From Palleronia sediminis (GTDB taxonomy: Bacteria > Pseudomonadota > Alphaproteobacteria > Rhodobacterales > Rhodobacteraceae): a stretch of DNA of 64,000 nt. A model generated the notes under the pieces. That model ran no database searches and was not told the origin of the DNA. It saw nothing but the letters and a program-made list of their open reading frames with translations. A program made the translations under genes and the position numbers. Positions 48,790 through 59,041 of the stretch are shown piece by piece. Numbering within the stretch: position 1 is the stretch's first letter; each line of letters opens with the position of its first letter. The stretch is taken from assembly GCF_004358695.1 (NCBI RefSeq), contig NZ_SNAA01000001.1, positions 62,001-126,000 on the forward strand, written 5' to 3'.

Positions 48790-48870
48790 GACGTCTATCC
48801 CCGATCACTGCGGAATAACATTCGCGTTTGGTCGAGACCACGTTGTGCCAGCGGCGAGGCGCCTGCGACA

Positions 48871-49269
48871 ATGGACATTCTCGTGAGCAATGCCTATCTT
48901 TGCAGCATGCTCGAACGTGTCGTCACCATGCTTGCCATACTCGCGATCACCGTGGTGACGACGGTGACCTCCGCGCATGCGACACGCATGAGCATGAATT
49001 CCGGTGTGGATCACGCGATGCATGTCGCCGACATGATGCACTCTCCGGTCATTTCGGGCTTCGACTGTGACGCTGGAGAGCACTGTGGATCGGCCGATGC
49101 CGAGATGTGCGAGTTCGTATGCGCAGGCCTCTCTGCCTTCCTGACGTCGGCAGGCGAGGAAGCCGGGCACGCCTACGGCGCCGCCAGTCATGACGTCCCG
49201 TCCGCGGCAATCCACGTCAGCCGTGCGCCGGGACTGAACGAACGACCTCCCAAGCTCCGTCTCCTCTGA
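48871..49269 (+). CDS. secreted His/Met/Cys-containing protein of the copper cluster, unknown function
   Basis: Frame from the ATG at 48871 (132 residues) or, more likely for export, the ATG at 48907 (MLERVVTMLAILAITVVTTV, signal peptide ending near SAHA). The mature part holds possible metal ligands: TRMSMNSGVDHAMHVADMMH and DCDAGEHCGSADAEMCEFVC. It looks like a small periplasmic metal-binding protein. 72 bp upstream of the multicopper oxidase gene. No named family recognised. Confidence 0.65.
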   Translation: MDILVSNAYLCSMLERVVTMLAILAITVVTTVTSAHATRMSMNSGVDHAMHVADMMHSPVISGFDCDAGEHCGSADAEMCEFVCAGLSAFLTSAGEEAGHAYGAASHDVPSAAIHVSRAPGLNERPPKLRLL

Positions 49270-49314
49270 GCGCGCCCGGGCAGACGCCCGAGGCGCCCCA
49301 TCGGTATTGATGAA

Positions 49315-49335
49315 CGGGACGGAAGTCCCGAGGAG
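49315..49335 (+). promoter_or_regulatory. hairpin abutting the ribosome binding site of the multicopper oxidase gene
   Basis: CGGGAC (49315-49320), GGAA loop, GTCCCG (49325-49330), directly followed by the AGGAG Shine-Dalgarno (49331-49335) 6 bases before the ATG. A GNRA-type loop next to the SD could tune translation. Confidence 0.4.
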
Positions 49336-49341
49336 ACGACC

Positions 49342-50895
49342 ATGAACATGCTTTCTCGACGCGGCTTTCTTGCCGCAAGTGCGGCCGCCATTGGCGCTGC
49401 ACACTTGCCCCGCATCGCCTTCGCGCAAGGGGTGGCGCCGATCAGCCTCTCCGCTGCGACGCGCACGCTCGACATCGACGGTCGCGCTGCCACGGTCTTC
49501 GGGCTTGCCGGCCCCGGCGGACAGGGACTGATCCTCGACCCCGGCCAGAGGTTCCGGGTCGATCTGACCAACGACCTGGACGTCGGTACCATCATCCACT
49601 GGCACGGACAGATCCCGCCCAACGCGCAGGACGGTGTGCCGGACATGCCGATGCCCCTCCTCGCACCGGGTGAAACCCGATCCTACGACTTCGAGGCACG
49701 GCCCGGCACGCACTGGATGCACAGCCATGTGCCCACCCAGGAGATGCAGCTGCTCGCCGCGCCGCTGATCGTGCGCTCGGCCGAGGACGTTGCTGCCGAC
49801 CGGCAAGACGTCGTGATGTTCCTTCATGACTTCTCCTTCAAGGCCCCCGAGGAGGTTCTGGCCGAGATCGGCGCAGGTCATGGCGGCGGGCACGGCGCGG
49901 GCCATGGTGCCGGTGCATTGCCCGATCAGGGCGCTCCCATGGGAGGCATGGGGGCGATGCAGGGCATGGATCACGGGGCCATGGGCCATGGCGCCACGGG
50001 CGGCATGCCGATGGGCAACATGCCCCGAATGGGCGGGATGATGGGTATGGGCGGCCAGATGGGCGGCATGGCCATGGACCTGAACGACTATGACTGGGAC
50101 GCCTATCTCGCCAATGACCGGACCCTGTCGGACCCGGAGGTGGTCCAGGTCGAGCGCGGTGGCCGTATCCGGCTTCGGGTCATCAACGCCGCTGCGGCGA
50201 CGGTATTCTGGATCGAGACCGGCGGTGCCGAGGCGCGGCTGGTCGCGGTAGATGGGCACGCGGTCGAACCTCTCGCCGGCACGCGGTTCGGTCTGGCAAT
50301 GGGCCAGCGTCTGGACATCGAGATCGACCTGCCGCACGAAGGCGGCGCCTGGCCGATCCTCGCCCTGCGCGAAGGCGCGCGCGAGCGCACCGGCCTGATC
50401 CTCGCCACGCAGGGTGCCGAAGTGCGGCGTCTCGATGCAATGGCGGATGCCGAAGCGCCCGCGTTCGACACCGATCTGGCGCAGGAGGCGCGCCTCATCG
50501 CGCTGGACGCTCTGCCGGATCGACCCGTGGACCGCAGCCAGATGCTGATGCTGGGCGGTTCGATGCAGCCGTACGTCTGGACGATAAACGGGGCAGTCTG
50601 GGGCCAGCACCAGCCGATCACCGCACGCAGCGGTGAGCGGGTCGTGCTGTCGTTCCACAACATGTCGATGATGGCGCACCCGATGCATCTGCACGGCCAT
50701 GTGTTCCAGGTCGTCGGGCTGAACGGGCGTCGGGTCGCCGGTGCACTACGCGACACGGTTCACGTGCCACCGATGTCGATGGTCGATGTCGCCCTCGATG
50801 TCGGTGAGGCCGCCCGATGGATGCTGCATTGCCACCACATGCCGCACCTTACGACGGGGATGATGACCGAATTCGCGGTCACGGCGTCCGTCTGA
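49342..50895 (+). CDS. periplasmic multicopper oxidase (CueO/CopA-like)
   Basis: A 517-residue protein with a Tat signal (MNMLSRRGFLAASAAAIGAA). The four copper-binding clusters are present: TIIHWHGQIPPN, THWMHSHVPTQEMQ, AHPMHLHGHVFQ and ARWMLHCHHMPHLTTGMM, with the type-1 Cys in HCHH and the axial Met. A His/Met/Gly-rich insert (about residues 175-240) is like the Met-rich regions of CueO and PcoA that bind Cu(I). It oxidises toxic Cu(I) to Cu(II) in the periplasm. Followed by small copper-cluster genes on the same strand. Confidence 0.94.
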   Translation: MNMLSRRGFLAASAAAIGAAHLPRIAFAQGVAPISLSAATRTLDIDGRAATVFGLAGPGGQGLILDPGQRFRVDLTNDLDVGTIIHWHGQIPPNAQDGVPDMPMPLLAPGETRSYDFEARPGTHWMHSHVPTQEMQLLAAPLIVRSAEDVAADRQDVVMFLHDFSFKAPEEVLAEIGAGHGGGHGAGHGAGALPDQGAPMGGMGAMQGMDHGAMGHGATGGMPMGNMPRMGGMMGMGGQMGGMAMDLNDYDWDAYLANDRTLSDPEVVQVERGGRIRLRVINAAAATVFWIETGGAEARLVAVDGHAVEPLAGTRFGLAMGQRLDIEIDLPHEGGAWPILALREGARERTGLILATQGAEVRRLDAMADAEAPAFDTDLAQEARLIALDALPDRPVDRSQMLMLGGSMQPYVWTINGAVWGQHQPITARSGERVVLSFHNMSMMAHPMHLHGHVFQVVGLNGRRVAGALRDTVHVPPMSMVDVALDVGEAARWMLHCHHMPHLTTGMMTEFAVTASV

Positions 50896-51015
50896 TCCCA
50901 GCGGGTCGTCCGGACATGGCGCCCCGCCCGGCACCGATCCTGGTCTGTCCTGCCCCATGTTGTCGTGAGGGCCGGCCAAAAGACGCACCCTGCGGGTAAA
51001 AATCAGGAGGATGAG

Positions 51016-51144
51016 ATGATGAACTGGAACGACATGGGCCCCGGAATGGGTTTCGGAATGGGGTTTGGCTGGCTCTTCGGCCTGCTGATCCTCGTGCTGC
51101 TGGTTTTGGCCATAGCAGCGCTGATCAAGTATCTTCGGAAATAG
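51016..51144 (+). CDS. 42-aa Gly/Met-rich single-pass membrane peptide
   Basis: Start ATG at 51016 (MMNWNDMGPGMGFGMGFGWL), with AGGAGG 6-7 bases upstream; stop TAG at 51142. The N-terminal 18 residues are rich in Gly and Met, followed by one membrane helix (LFGLLILVLLVLAIAALI) and KYLRK. Short Met-rich membrane peptides recur in copper islands, where Met can bind Cu(I). It is between the oxidase and the DUF302 gene, both with good ribosome binding sites. Confidence 0.75.
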   Translation: MMNWNDMGPGMGFGMGFGWLFGLLILVLLVLAIAALIKYLRK

Positions 51145-51160
51145 AAAAAAGGAGTTGGCA

Positions 51161-51547
51161 ATGACCTACACGATCAATCGAATGTTCCCCGACGCCGGTA
51201 TCGACGACGTCGACGCTCGCGCGCGGAAGGCCCTCACCGACCACGGCTTCGGCATCCTGACCGAGATCGACGTCAAGGCGACGATGAAGAAGAAGCTAGA
51301 TGTCGAGATGCCCGCCTACCGCATCCTCGGCGCCTGCAACCCCAAGATGGCGCATCAGGCCATCGGGATCGAACCGCGCGTCGGTGCGATGCTGCCATGC
51401 AACGTCATCCTGCGCGAGGTCGACGGTGGCGTGGAAGTCAGCGCCATCGATCCTGTGGCGTCGATGCAGGCGATTGAGAACGCCGAACTGACGGCCGTGG
51501 CGGGCGAGGTGCGCGACCTCCTGGCGAAGGCCGTCGCGGCGGTCTGA
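51161..51547 (+). CDS. DUF302 domain protein
   Basis: A 128-residue protein from the ATG at 51161, with AAGGAG upstream. DUF302 pattern: DARARKALTDHGFGILTEID, VKATMKKKLDVEMPAYRILG, ACNPKMAHQAIGIEPRVGAM and LPCNVILREVDGGVEVSAID. A small alpha-beta protein, often beside metal or redox genes; the conserved AC-NP and LPCN cysteines may matter. The biochemical role is unknown. It is 1 bp from the TVP38 gene. Confidence 0.9.
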   Translation: MTYTINRMFPDAGIDDVDARARKALTDHGFGILTEIDVKATMKKKLDVEMPAYRILGACNPKMAHQAIGIEPRVGAMLPCNVILREVDGGVEVSAIDPVASMQAIENAELTAVAGEVRDLLAKAVAAV

Positions 51548-51548
51548 G

Positions 51549-52223
51549 ATGAGCCTGCGCGTCACCATTCTCGCGGGCCTTGCGATCCTCGGCATCGGAC
51601 TGCTCGCTGTCTGGCAGTTCGCGCCTTCGGTGTTCGCCGAGGCGCGCAGCCTCCTGGAGCCCGAGCGTCTGGAAACGCTGGTGGCGCGTGCGGGTCTCTG
51701 GGGGCCGGTCCTGATCGTCACGCTTATGACCATCGCGGTCGTGGCCAGCCCAATCCCGAGTGCACCCATCGCACTGGCGGCCGGAGCGGCCTACGGACAT
51801 CTCTGGGGGACCGTGCAGGTCGTCATCGGCGCCGAGCTCGGGGCGCTGATCGCCTTCGGTCTCGCACGGGTTCTGGGGCATGACGTCCTGCGGCGGGTGT
51901 TCGGGGACCGCGTCGATGCCGGGCTGCTCGGCTCGCAGAACGCGTTGACGGCGACGGTTCTTGCCAGCCGCCTGATGCCCTTCGTGTCCTTCGACATGAT
52001 CAGCTACGCGGCCGGACTGAGCCGATTGCACGCCTGGCGTTTCGCCTTGGCAACACTGGCGGGGATCATTCCGGCAAGCTTCCTGCTGGCCCATTTCGGC
52101 GGCGAGGCGGTGAGCGGAGATCTGGGCCGGGCGACATGGGCAGTACTTGGCCTCGGCCTCTTGACGGGCCTGCCACTGCTTTGGGTAGCCATGCGGCAAA
52201 AGCCTGAAAAGGGAAATCCATGA
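51549..52223 (+). CDS. TVP38/TMEM64 (DedA-like) membrane protein
   Basis: A 224-residue protein with five to six membrane helices. Family core: GPVLIVTLMTIAVVASPIPS, IALAAGAAYGHLWGTVQVVI, GAELGALIAFGLARVLG and a later LASRLMPFVSFDMISYAAGL. These proteins act in lipid or small-solute handling across the inner membrane. It recurs in copper/mercury clusters, perhaps for envelope integrity. It overlaps the permease gene by 4 bp. Confidence 0.9.
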   Translation: MSLRVTILAGLAILGIGLLAVWQFAPSVFAEARSLLEPERLETLVARAGLWGPVLIVTLMTIAVVASPIPSAPIALAAGAAYGHLWGTVQVVIGAELGALIAFGLARVLGHDVLRRVFGDRVDAGLLGSQNALTATVLASRLMPFVSFDMISYAAGLSRLHAWRFALATLAGIIPASFLLAHFGGEAVSGDLGRATWAVLGLGLLTGLPLLWVAMRQKPEKGNP

Positions 52224-53530
52224 CCGGAAGCGAGTACCAGAAGAACAGCATCACCCTTTCCGGTGCGGTAGCCATGGGCACCGGCGTGATGATCGGCGCG
52301 GGCATCTTCGCGCTGACCGGCCAGATCGCCGAACTCGCCGGGCCTCTCTTCCCGCTCTCGTTCGTGGTCGGCGCCATCGTGACCGCCTTCAGCGCCTACA
52401 CCTATATCAAGATGTCGAACGCATACCCGTCTGCGGGCGGCATCGGGATGATCCTGAAGAAAGCCTACGGACCGACGACGGTCGCGGCGGGCGCAGCTCT
52501 CCTGATGGCGCTGTCGATGGTCATCAACGAAAGCCTCGTCGCTCGCACCTTCGGAACCTACACCCTGCGAGCCTTCGGCGGCGATCCGGACAGCATTCTC
52601 GTGCCGGTCCTCGGCGTGGGGCTGATCGTCTTCGCCTATCTCGTGAACGTCTCTGGCAACCGGTCGGTCGGGCTGCTGTCCATTATCATGGCCATTCTCA
52701 AGGTGGGCGGCATTGCGCTGTTCGGGGCGGCCGGTCTGTGGGCCAGCGGCATTTCGTTCGAAGCGTCGGGCGGAGATTTTCGTGCGGGTGGGTTCGTGGC
52801 GTCGGTCGCGCTGTCCATTCTCGCCTTCAAGGGGTTCACGACCATCACCAACAGCGGCGCCGAGGTGACCAATCCGCATCGGAACGTGGGCCGGGCCATA
52901 GTCCTGTCCATCGCCATCTGCGTCGTCGTCTACCTGCTGGTCGCATTCGCGGTCGGCTCCAGCCTGCCGCTCGATCGCATCGTGGCGGCGAAGGACTACG
53001 CGCTGGCTGAAGCGGCCCAACCAGCCCTCGGGCAAACCGGCTTCTACCTGACGGTGGCGCTTGCGCTGGTGGCAACTGCCTCGGGCCTGATCGCCAGCGT
53101 GTTTGCCGTCTCGCGGATGCTGGCGATGCTGACGGACATGAAGATGATCCCGCACAGCCATTTCGGGATGCCAGGCACGATCAAGGACCACACACTCGTC
53201 TACACCGTCGTGATCGCAGGCTTCCTGACGGTCTTCTTCGACCTCAGCCGCATCGCCTCGCTCGGGGCCTTCTTCTATCTGGTGATGGACATGATCATCC
53301 ATTTCGGCGTGTTCCGGCATCTGCGCGAAGAAATCGGCGCTCGGGGCTGGGTGTTGCTGACGGCAATCGCACTTGATGCCGTGGTGCTGGCCGCCTTCGC
53401 CGCGATGAAATGGCAGTCCGACCCCTTGATCGTCGTCCTGGGTGCGATCGGCATGGCGCTGGTGTTCCTGTTCGTCGGAATCTTCCTCGCACGGAATCCC
53501 GCCCTGGAAGGCGCTCACGACCACCATTGA
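52220..53530 (+). CDS. APC-family permease
   Basis: A 436-residue protein with about twelve membrane helices and the APC opening ITLSGAVAMGTGVMIGAGIF (substrate-binding GxG motif), then SNAYPSAGGIGMILKKAYG and an ILAFKGFTTITNSGAEVTNP segment. The C-terminus is His-rich (EGAHDHH). Amino acid or amine uptake is the family norm; a role in metal stress is not established and is inferred only from location. It overlaps the TVP38 gene and precedes the copA promoter. Confidence 0.88.
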   Translation: MTGSEYQKNSITLSGAVAMGTGVMIGAGIFALTGQIAELAGPLFPLSFVVGAIVTAFSAYTYIKMSNAYPSAGGIGMILKKAYGPTTVAAGAALLMALSMVINESLVARTFGTYTLRAFGGDPDSILVPVLGVGLIVFAYLVNVSGNRSVGLLSIIMAILKVGGIALFGAAGLWASGISFEASGGDFRAGGFVASVALSILAFKGFTTITNSGAEVTNPHRNVGRAIVLSIAICVVVYLLVAFAVGSSLPLDRIVAAKDYALAEAAQPALGQTGFYLTVALALVATASGLIASVFAVSRMLAMLTDMKMIPHSHFGMPGTIKDHTLVYTVVIAGFLTVFFDLSRIASLGAFFYLVMDMIIHFGVFRHLREEIGARGWVLLTAIALDAVVLAAFAAMKWQSDPLIVVLGAIGMALVFLFVGIFLARNPALEGAHDHH

Positions 53531-53537
53531 AAAGAGC

Positions 53538-53568
53538 TTGAGCTTCCAACGGCTGGAAGCGGCAAGCT
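53538..53568 (+). promoter_or_regulatory. CueR-type promoter of the copper ATPase gene
   Basis: TTGAGC (53538-53543), 19-bp spacer, CAAGCT (53563-53568). The spacer contains the dyad GCTTCCA-ACGGC-TGGAAGC (53542-53560), close to the known CueR box CCTTCC-N7-GGAAGG. The spacing and dyad are those of copper-responsive MerR-family control. No cueR gene is in the window, so the regulator must be elsewhere. Confidence 0.75.
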
Positions 53569-53597
53569 GAAACAAGAGATCGAAAGGCTGGCAGACT

Positions 53598-55931
<2,334 letters not shown>

Positions 55932-55970
55932 TCTGCCAGCCCACACATCCAACCTCGAAAGGAACATCAG

Positions 55971-56450
55971 ATGACCCAAGACATGTTTTCCCGCCGCAAG
56001 CTCCTGATCGGCACAGCTGCGCTGGCGGCTGCGTCGCCCTTGAGGGCTCTGGCGCAAGGCGCCGGTCCGGCGATCCACGTGATGAAGGACCCCAACTGCG
56101 GCTGCTGCTCGGCCTGGATCGAGATCCTCGAGAACGACGGCTTCGCCGTCACGACCGAGGCGAGCGCCGGGACGCTTCTGATGCGCTACAAGCTGGACAA
56201 CGGCATCCCGCAGGAGATGGTCTCCTGCCATACGGGTCGTGTGGATGGTTACATTATCGAGGGTCACGTCCCTGTTGCCGACATTCGCCGTCTCCTGCTG
56301 GAACGCCCCGACGCGGTCGGCCTCGCAGTGCCAGGCATGCCCTACGGCTCGCCCGGGATGGGACCGGAAAGCCAGCGCGAGGCCTACGACGTGTTTCTGA
56401 TCCGGCGCGACGGATCGAACGAGGTCTTTACCAGCTACGCTGCTGCCTGA
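55971..56450 (+). CDS. DUF411 periplasmic metal-binding protein
   Basis: A 159-residue protein with a Tat-type signal (MFSRRKLLIGTAALAAASPL). The DUF411 core has VMKDPNCGCCSAWIEILEND (CGCC metal site) and GIPQEMVSCHTGRVDGYIIE, GHVPVADIRRLLLERPDAVG, and AVPGMPYGSPGMG (Met/Pro-rich). The family is associated with copper resistance (CopG-like). It is 39 bp after copA, so it shares the copper-induced transcript. Confidence 0.92.
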   Translation: MTQDMFSRRKLLIGTAALAAASPLRALAQGAGPAIHVMKDPNCGCCSAWIEILENDGFAVTTEASAGTLLMRYKLDNGIPQEMVSCHTGRVDGYIIEGHVPVADIRRLLLERPDAVGLAVPGMPYGSPGMGPESQREAYDVFLIRRDGSNEVFTSYAAA

Positions 56451-56476
56451 CCTTGAGGCTCCAATTCGGCTCTTGA

Positions 56477-56734
56477 TCAGGGGCGAGAACACATACGGAC
56501 CTGATCCCGGATCACGGCGTAGTCGCTCAGCATCTCGGCGATGGCCGACCCGTGCGGCAGCCGCGCGAGCTCCTCGGCTGCGCGCGCCTGGAACTCGCGG
56601 CTGTACTCTACCACGGGCGGGCAGACGGTCGCGATGCCGGGCTCAGAACCGACCGTTGCGCAGCCGCTCAGCAAGCTCGTCGCGAGACCTAGGACGACGA
56701 GCCGTCGCCTCGAGCATCTGGCGTTGGACATCAT
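56477..56734 (-). CDS. outer-membrane spanin lipoprotein (Rz1-like)
   Basis: An 85-residue protein with a lipoprotein signal: basic start (MMSNARCSRRRLVVLGLATS) and lipobox LLSGC. The short mature part has a helix EFQARAAEELARLPHGSAIA. Its 5' half overlaps the Rz-like gene in another frame, the hallmark nested Rz/Rz1 arrangement. It should bridge to the inner-membrane spanin and fuse the membranes at lysis. It marks the downstream end of the phage lysis module beside the copper cluster. Confidence 0.8.
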   Translation of the reverse strand: MMSNARCSRRRLVVLGLATSLLSGCATVGSEPGIATVCPPVVEYSREFQARAAEELARLPHGSAIAEMLSDYAVIRDQVRMCSRP

Positions 56735-56900
56735 TGGCTTTCTCCGTGGTCTGAAGGCGTTCAGCGAGGCGTCCCGCTCGCTCGCCGGACCGCCGAAGCG
56801 AAAGCAGGAACAGGAGCAGGGCGAGGATGATGGCGCCGTAGCGCAAAGCGGCCCGCATCCATGGGCTGGCGGCGAACCCGATCAGGAGCGGGGCCATCAC
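56643..56900 (-). CDS. inner-membrane spanin (Rz-like)
   Basis: An 85-residue protein: an N-terminal membrane helix (AALRYGAIILALLLFLLSLR) and a helical coiled-coil-like stretch (GERAGRLAERLQTTEKANDV). It overlaps the Rz1-like gene by 92 bp out of frame and the endolysin stop by 4 bp. Expected role: inner-membrane half of the spanin complex. Confidence 0.78.
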   Translation of the reverse strand: MMAPLLIGFAASPWMRAALRYGAIILALLLFLLSLRRSGERAGRLAERLQTTEKANDVQRQMLEATARRPRSRDELAERLRNGRF

Positions 56901-57571
56901 CGCTGCCCTCGGCGCCAGTCATCGAGACGCGCGTAGATCGTGACCGCGATGCCGCCGAGCGCCACTGCGATGAACACCCAGCGCAGGGTGTCGAGATACG
57001 GCACCAGCGGCAGGACGGCGCTTTGCGTCTCCGCCAGCACCTGCTGGGCGACTTCCACCCCGGCTGCGCCGAGCGTCGCGACACCCGCCGCCCCGCCACC
57101 CTTCATCGTGCGGCTGTCGGCCAGCGCCTCGCGCGCGGGCGGCGTCTCGGCTGCAAATGCCGTCGCCCGGACCGGGAAGCGCTCGCCCCACTGACGCGCC
57201 GGGCCGAGGTCGACGTGGATGAAGCCCGAGCGCGGGTAGAAGCCGAAGCCGAGGAACCCGACCTCGCGGGCCGCCGCCTCGAAGGCCACCGGGTCGTGGT
57301 TCGCCATGGCGATGTCGAAGGCGGCGCCGTCGAGGTGCTTCGACCGGGTGGCGCCACCCACGGCGCGATTGTGCTCGGGGCTGCGATAGGCCGAGCGGAC
57401 GATCAGCGGCTTGCCCAGCCGGTCGCGCAACGCCTGCAGCCTGTCGAGGGCGGGTTCGTTGACCAGCAGCTTGCCGGTGCCCCGGCAGGCGATCTCGGCG
57501 GGGCTGAAATTCCGCCAGCGCCATGCGCTCTCCGGAACGTCGCGCCAATGGCGATGGAATGTCGTGGTCAT
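56897..57571 (-). CDS. M15-family endolysin with C-terminal membrane helix
   Basis: A 224-residue protein. The peptidase_M15 zinc site is visible: VRSAYRSPEHNRAVGGATRS, KHLDGAAFDIAMAN (His, Asp) and SGFIHVDLGPARQWG (second His). It probably cleaves peptide cross-links in the cell wall. The C-terminal 70 residues contain one hydrophobic helix (LRWVFIAVALGGIAVTIYA) and a basic end, so the enzyme is membrane-tethered or fused to a holin-like segment. An AGGAC-type ribosome binding site precedes the ATG at 57571. Confidence 0.88.
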   Translation of the reverse strand: MTTTFHRHWRDVPESAWRWRNFSPAEIACRGTGKLLVNEPALDRLQALRDRLGKPLIVRSAYRSPEHNRAVGGATRSKHLDGAAFDIAMANHDPVAFEAAAREVGFLGFGFYPRSGFIHVDLGPARQWGERFPVRATAFAAETPPAREALADSRTMKGGGAAGVATLGAAGVEVAQQVLAETQSAVLPLVPYLDTLRWVFIAVALGGIAVTIYARLDDWRRGQR

Positions 57572-57581
57572 GAGGGTCCTC

Positions 57582-57611
57582 CGAAACGAAAGAACCCGCC
57601 TCAGGGGCGGG
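57582..57611 (-). terminator. terminator-like hairpin between DUF6127 and endolysin genes
   Basis: On the minus strand CCCGCC (57611-57606), 5-nt loop, GGCGGG (57600-57595), then TTCTTTCGTTTCGG. The T-run is broken, so termination may be partial and could reduce lysis gene expression relative to tail genes. Confidence 0.5.
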
Positions 57612-57646
57612 GTACGGGTGGGCAGGTGAACTGGGTCGGTGCGCGG

Positions 57647-57934
57647 CTACGGGCTGCCGCCGAAGATCTTCAGCTTGATGGCGATGCCTGCGAGCAGCGC
57701 CAGCATGACGCCGGTGGTGATCATACGGACGGCGGTCTGCATCGCGGTGCGGCGGACCAGCCGGATGCAGTCGACCAGGGAGCGCAGATCGCGGATGTCG
57801 AGCGCGGCCTCGTCGCCGTCGAGCCCGACATCGGCCAGTGCGCGCTTCGCGCCTTCCTCTGCGGCCCGCGTCAGGATCGCCTCGAACTCGGCGTCGGGGA
57901 TGCGGACGAAGCCGTCGGATCGGGGTGGTGTCAT
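57647..57934 (-). CDS. DUF6127-like small membrane protein (holin candidate)
   Basis: A 95-residue protein. The N-terminal part is acidic and helical (EFEAILTRAAEEGAKRALAD), a central helix carries DIRDLRSLVDCIRLVRRTAM, and one membrane segment (MITTGVMLALLAGIAIKLKI) ends the protein. Such proteins sit just ahead of the M15 endolysin in related phages, so it may act as a holin. The family number is from memory. Confidence 0.72.
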   Translation of the reverse strand: MTPPRSDGFVRIPDAEFEAILTRAAEEGAKRALADVGLDGDEAALDIRDLRSLVDCIRLVRRTAMQTAVRMITTGVMLALLAGIAIKLKIFGGSP

Positions 57935-57954
57935 CGGGATCCTCCTTCCGCCGC

Positions 57955-59031
57955 TCAGCCGATCTTGCAGCCCCAGAAGGAGGTGTGATCGGCGGCGAAG
58001 TAGCCGTCCGCGACCCGGAAATACCCCTGCAGTTCGACGGTATCGCCCGCGGTCAGCGGCACCATGGTCTGCAGCCAGATCGCGGTGGCGAGCGAGACGT
58101 GGGTGGCGGAGATTTCGCCGAGGGAGCCGCGGATTTCGGTCGTGCCATTCAGCACGAGCCGTCCGCGCATGCGGGCCGTGGCGCTGGCGTTGATCTTGTA
58201 GAGGAGTGTCGCGCCGAAGAGGTAGGTGCCGTCGACCGGCGCCACGAAGTGGTTGTTCGCGGCGTCGAAGGCCCCCTGGTCGTTGTAGTCGGTGTCGTTG
58301 AGGCCGATCTTCGTCCAGGCTCCCACGCCGACATAGTTGTCGTAGTTCGTATAGGCCTTGAACCGCGGCAGCCGGGGCTGGTCGACGATGCCGTTGGCGT
58401 TGTCGACGCTGAGTCCGTCGAAGAAGGTGCTGCCGTCGGCGGAGACCGCGAGGCGGAAGCGGTCGGAGCCGAAGAGGCCGACCAGCGCGCGGGTAGAAAA
58501 GTCGGTCTGCAGCGTCAGCCCGAGATCGTCGCCCGCGGCCTCCTTGTTCATGGTGTAGAACAGATCGCCGGTCCCGCCCTCGGCCACGGTCTTCGCGGTC
58601 CAGAGCGCGGCGTTCAGCTTGGCCGAGAACGGGTTCGACGCATCCGCCGTCGTCCCGAGCCCCAGCAGCGCGAGGTTCTGCAGTGCCGTGGGCGTGGTGC
58701 CGATCCAGCTCGAGCCGTCATGGACCAGCAGCAGGCCCTCGTCCTCGACCCATGCCCGCCACCCGGTCCGCGGCGGCAGACGCAGCCACGCGCCGTCCGT
58801 CCAGAGCGCCACGTTCAGATCCCAGCCCGCCCAGTCGCCCGTCGCGCCCGAGGCGACAATGTAGCGATCGCCATCGGCGGGGCTCGCAGGGGGTGCTGCC
58901 AGGTCCCGATCGAGGACGGAGAGCTGGACGAGACCGTCGAGGATCCGAAGCGCCTCGTTGTGGGTGACGTGCTTCTGGGCCTGCGCCGCCAGGATGTAGG
59001 GCAGCAGGAGATGGGTGGTCGCGTCGGACAT
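57955..59031 (-). CDS. DUF2793 tail protein with C-terminal C1q/jelly-roll-like domain
   Basis: From the ATG at 59031 (MSDATTHLLLPYILAAQAQK), 358 residues. DUF2793 N-terminal signature: LLLPYILAAQAQKHVTHNEA, LRILDGLVQLSVLDRDL and a GDWAGWDLNVALWTDGAWLR repeat-type motif. The C-terminal 130 residues are beta-rich (YTNYDNYVGVGAWTKIGLND, AFDAANNHFVAPVDGTYLFG), like C1q-type receptor-binding heads. Probably a tail fibre or receptor-binding protein. It lies 10 bp after the megatron gene. Confidence 0.88.
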   Translation of the reverse strand: MSDATTHLLLPYILAAQAQKHVTHNEALRILDGLVQLSVLDRDLAAPPASPADGDRYIVASGATGDWAGWDLNVALWTDGAWLRLPPRTGWRAWVEDEGLLLVHDGSSWIGTTPTALQNLALLGLGTTADASNPFSAKLNAALWTAKTVAEGGTGDLFYTMNKEAAGDDLGLTLQTDFSTRALVGLFGSDRFRLAVSADGSTFFDGLSVDNANGIVDQPRLPRFKAYTNYDNYVGVGAWTKIGLNDTDYNDQGAFDAANNHFVAPVDGTYLFGATLLYKINASATARMRGRLVLNGTTEIRGSLGEISATHVSLATAIWLQTMVPLTAGDTVELQGYFRVADGYFAADHTSFWGCKIG

Positions 59032-59041
59032 GGGATGGCCT

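Noticed and set aside
48124-49269. A single long plus-strand gene covering the cytochrome c complement and the secreted protein
   Set aside because: The first two thirds are the complement of the cytochrome gene with its CAACH motif; only the final part has a signal peptide and metal ligands.
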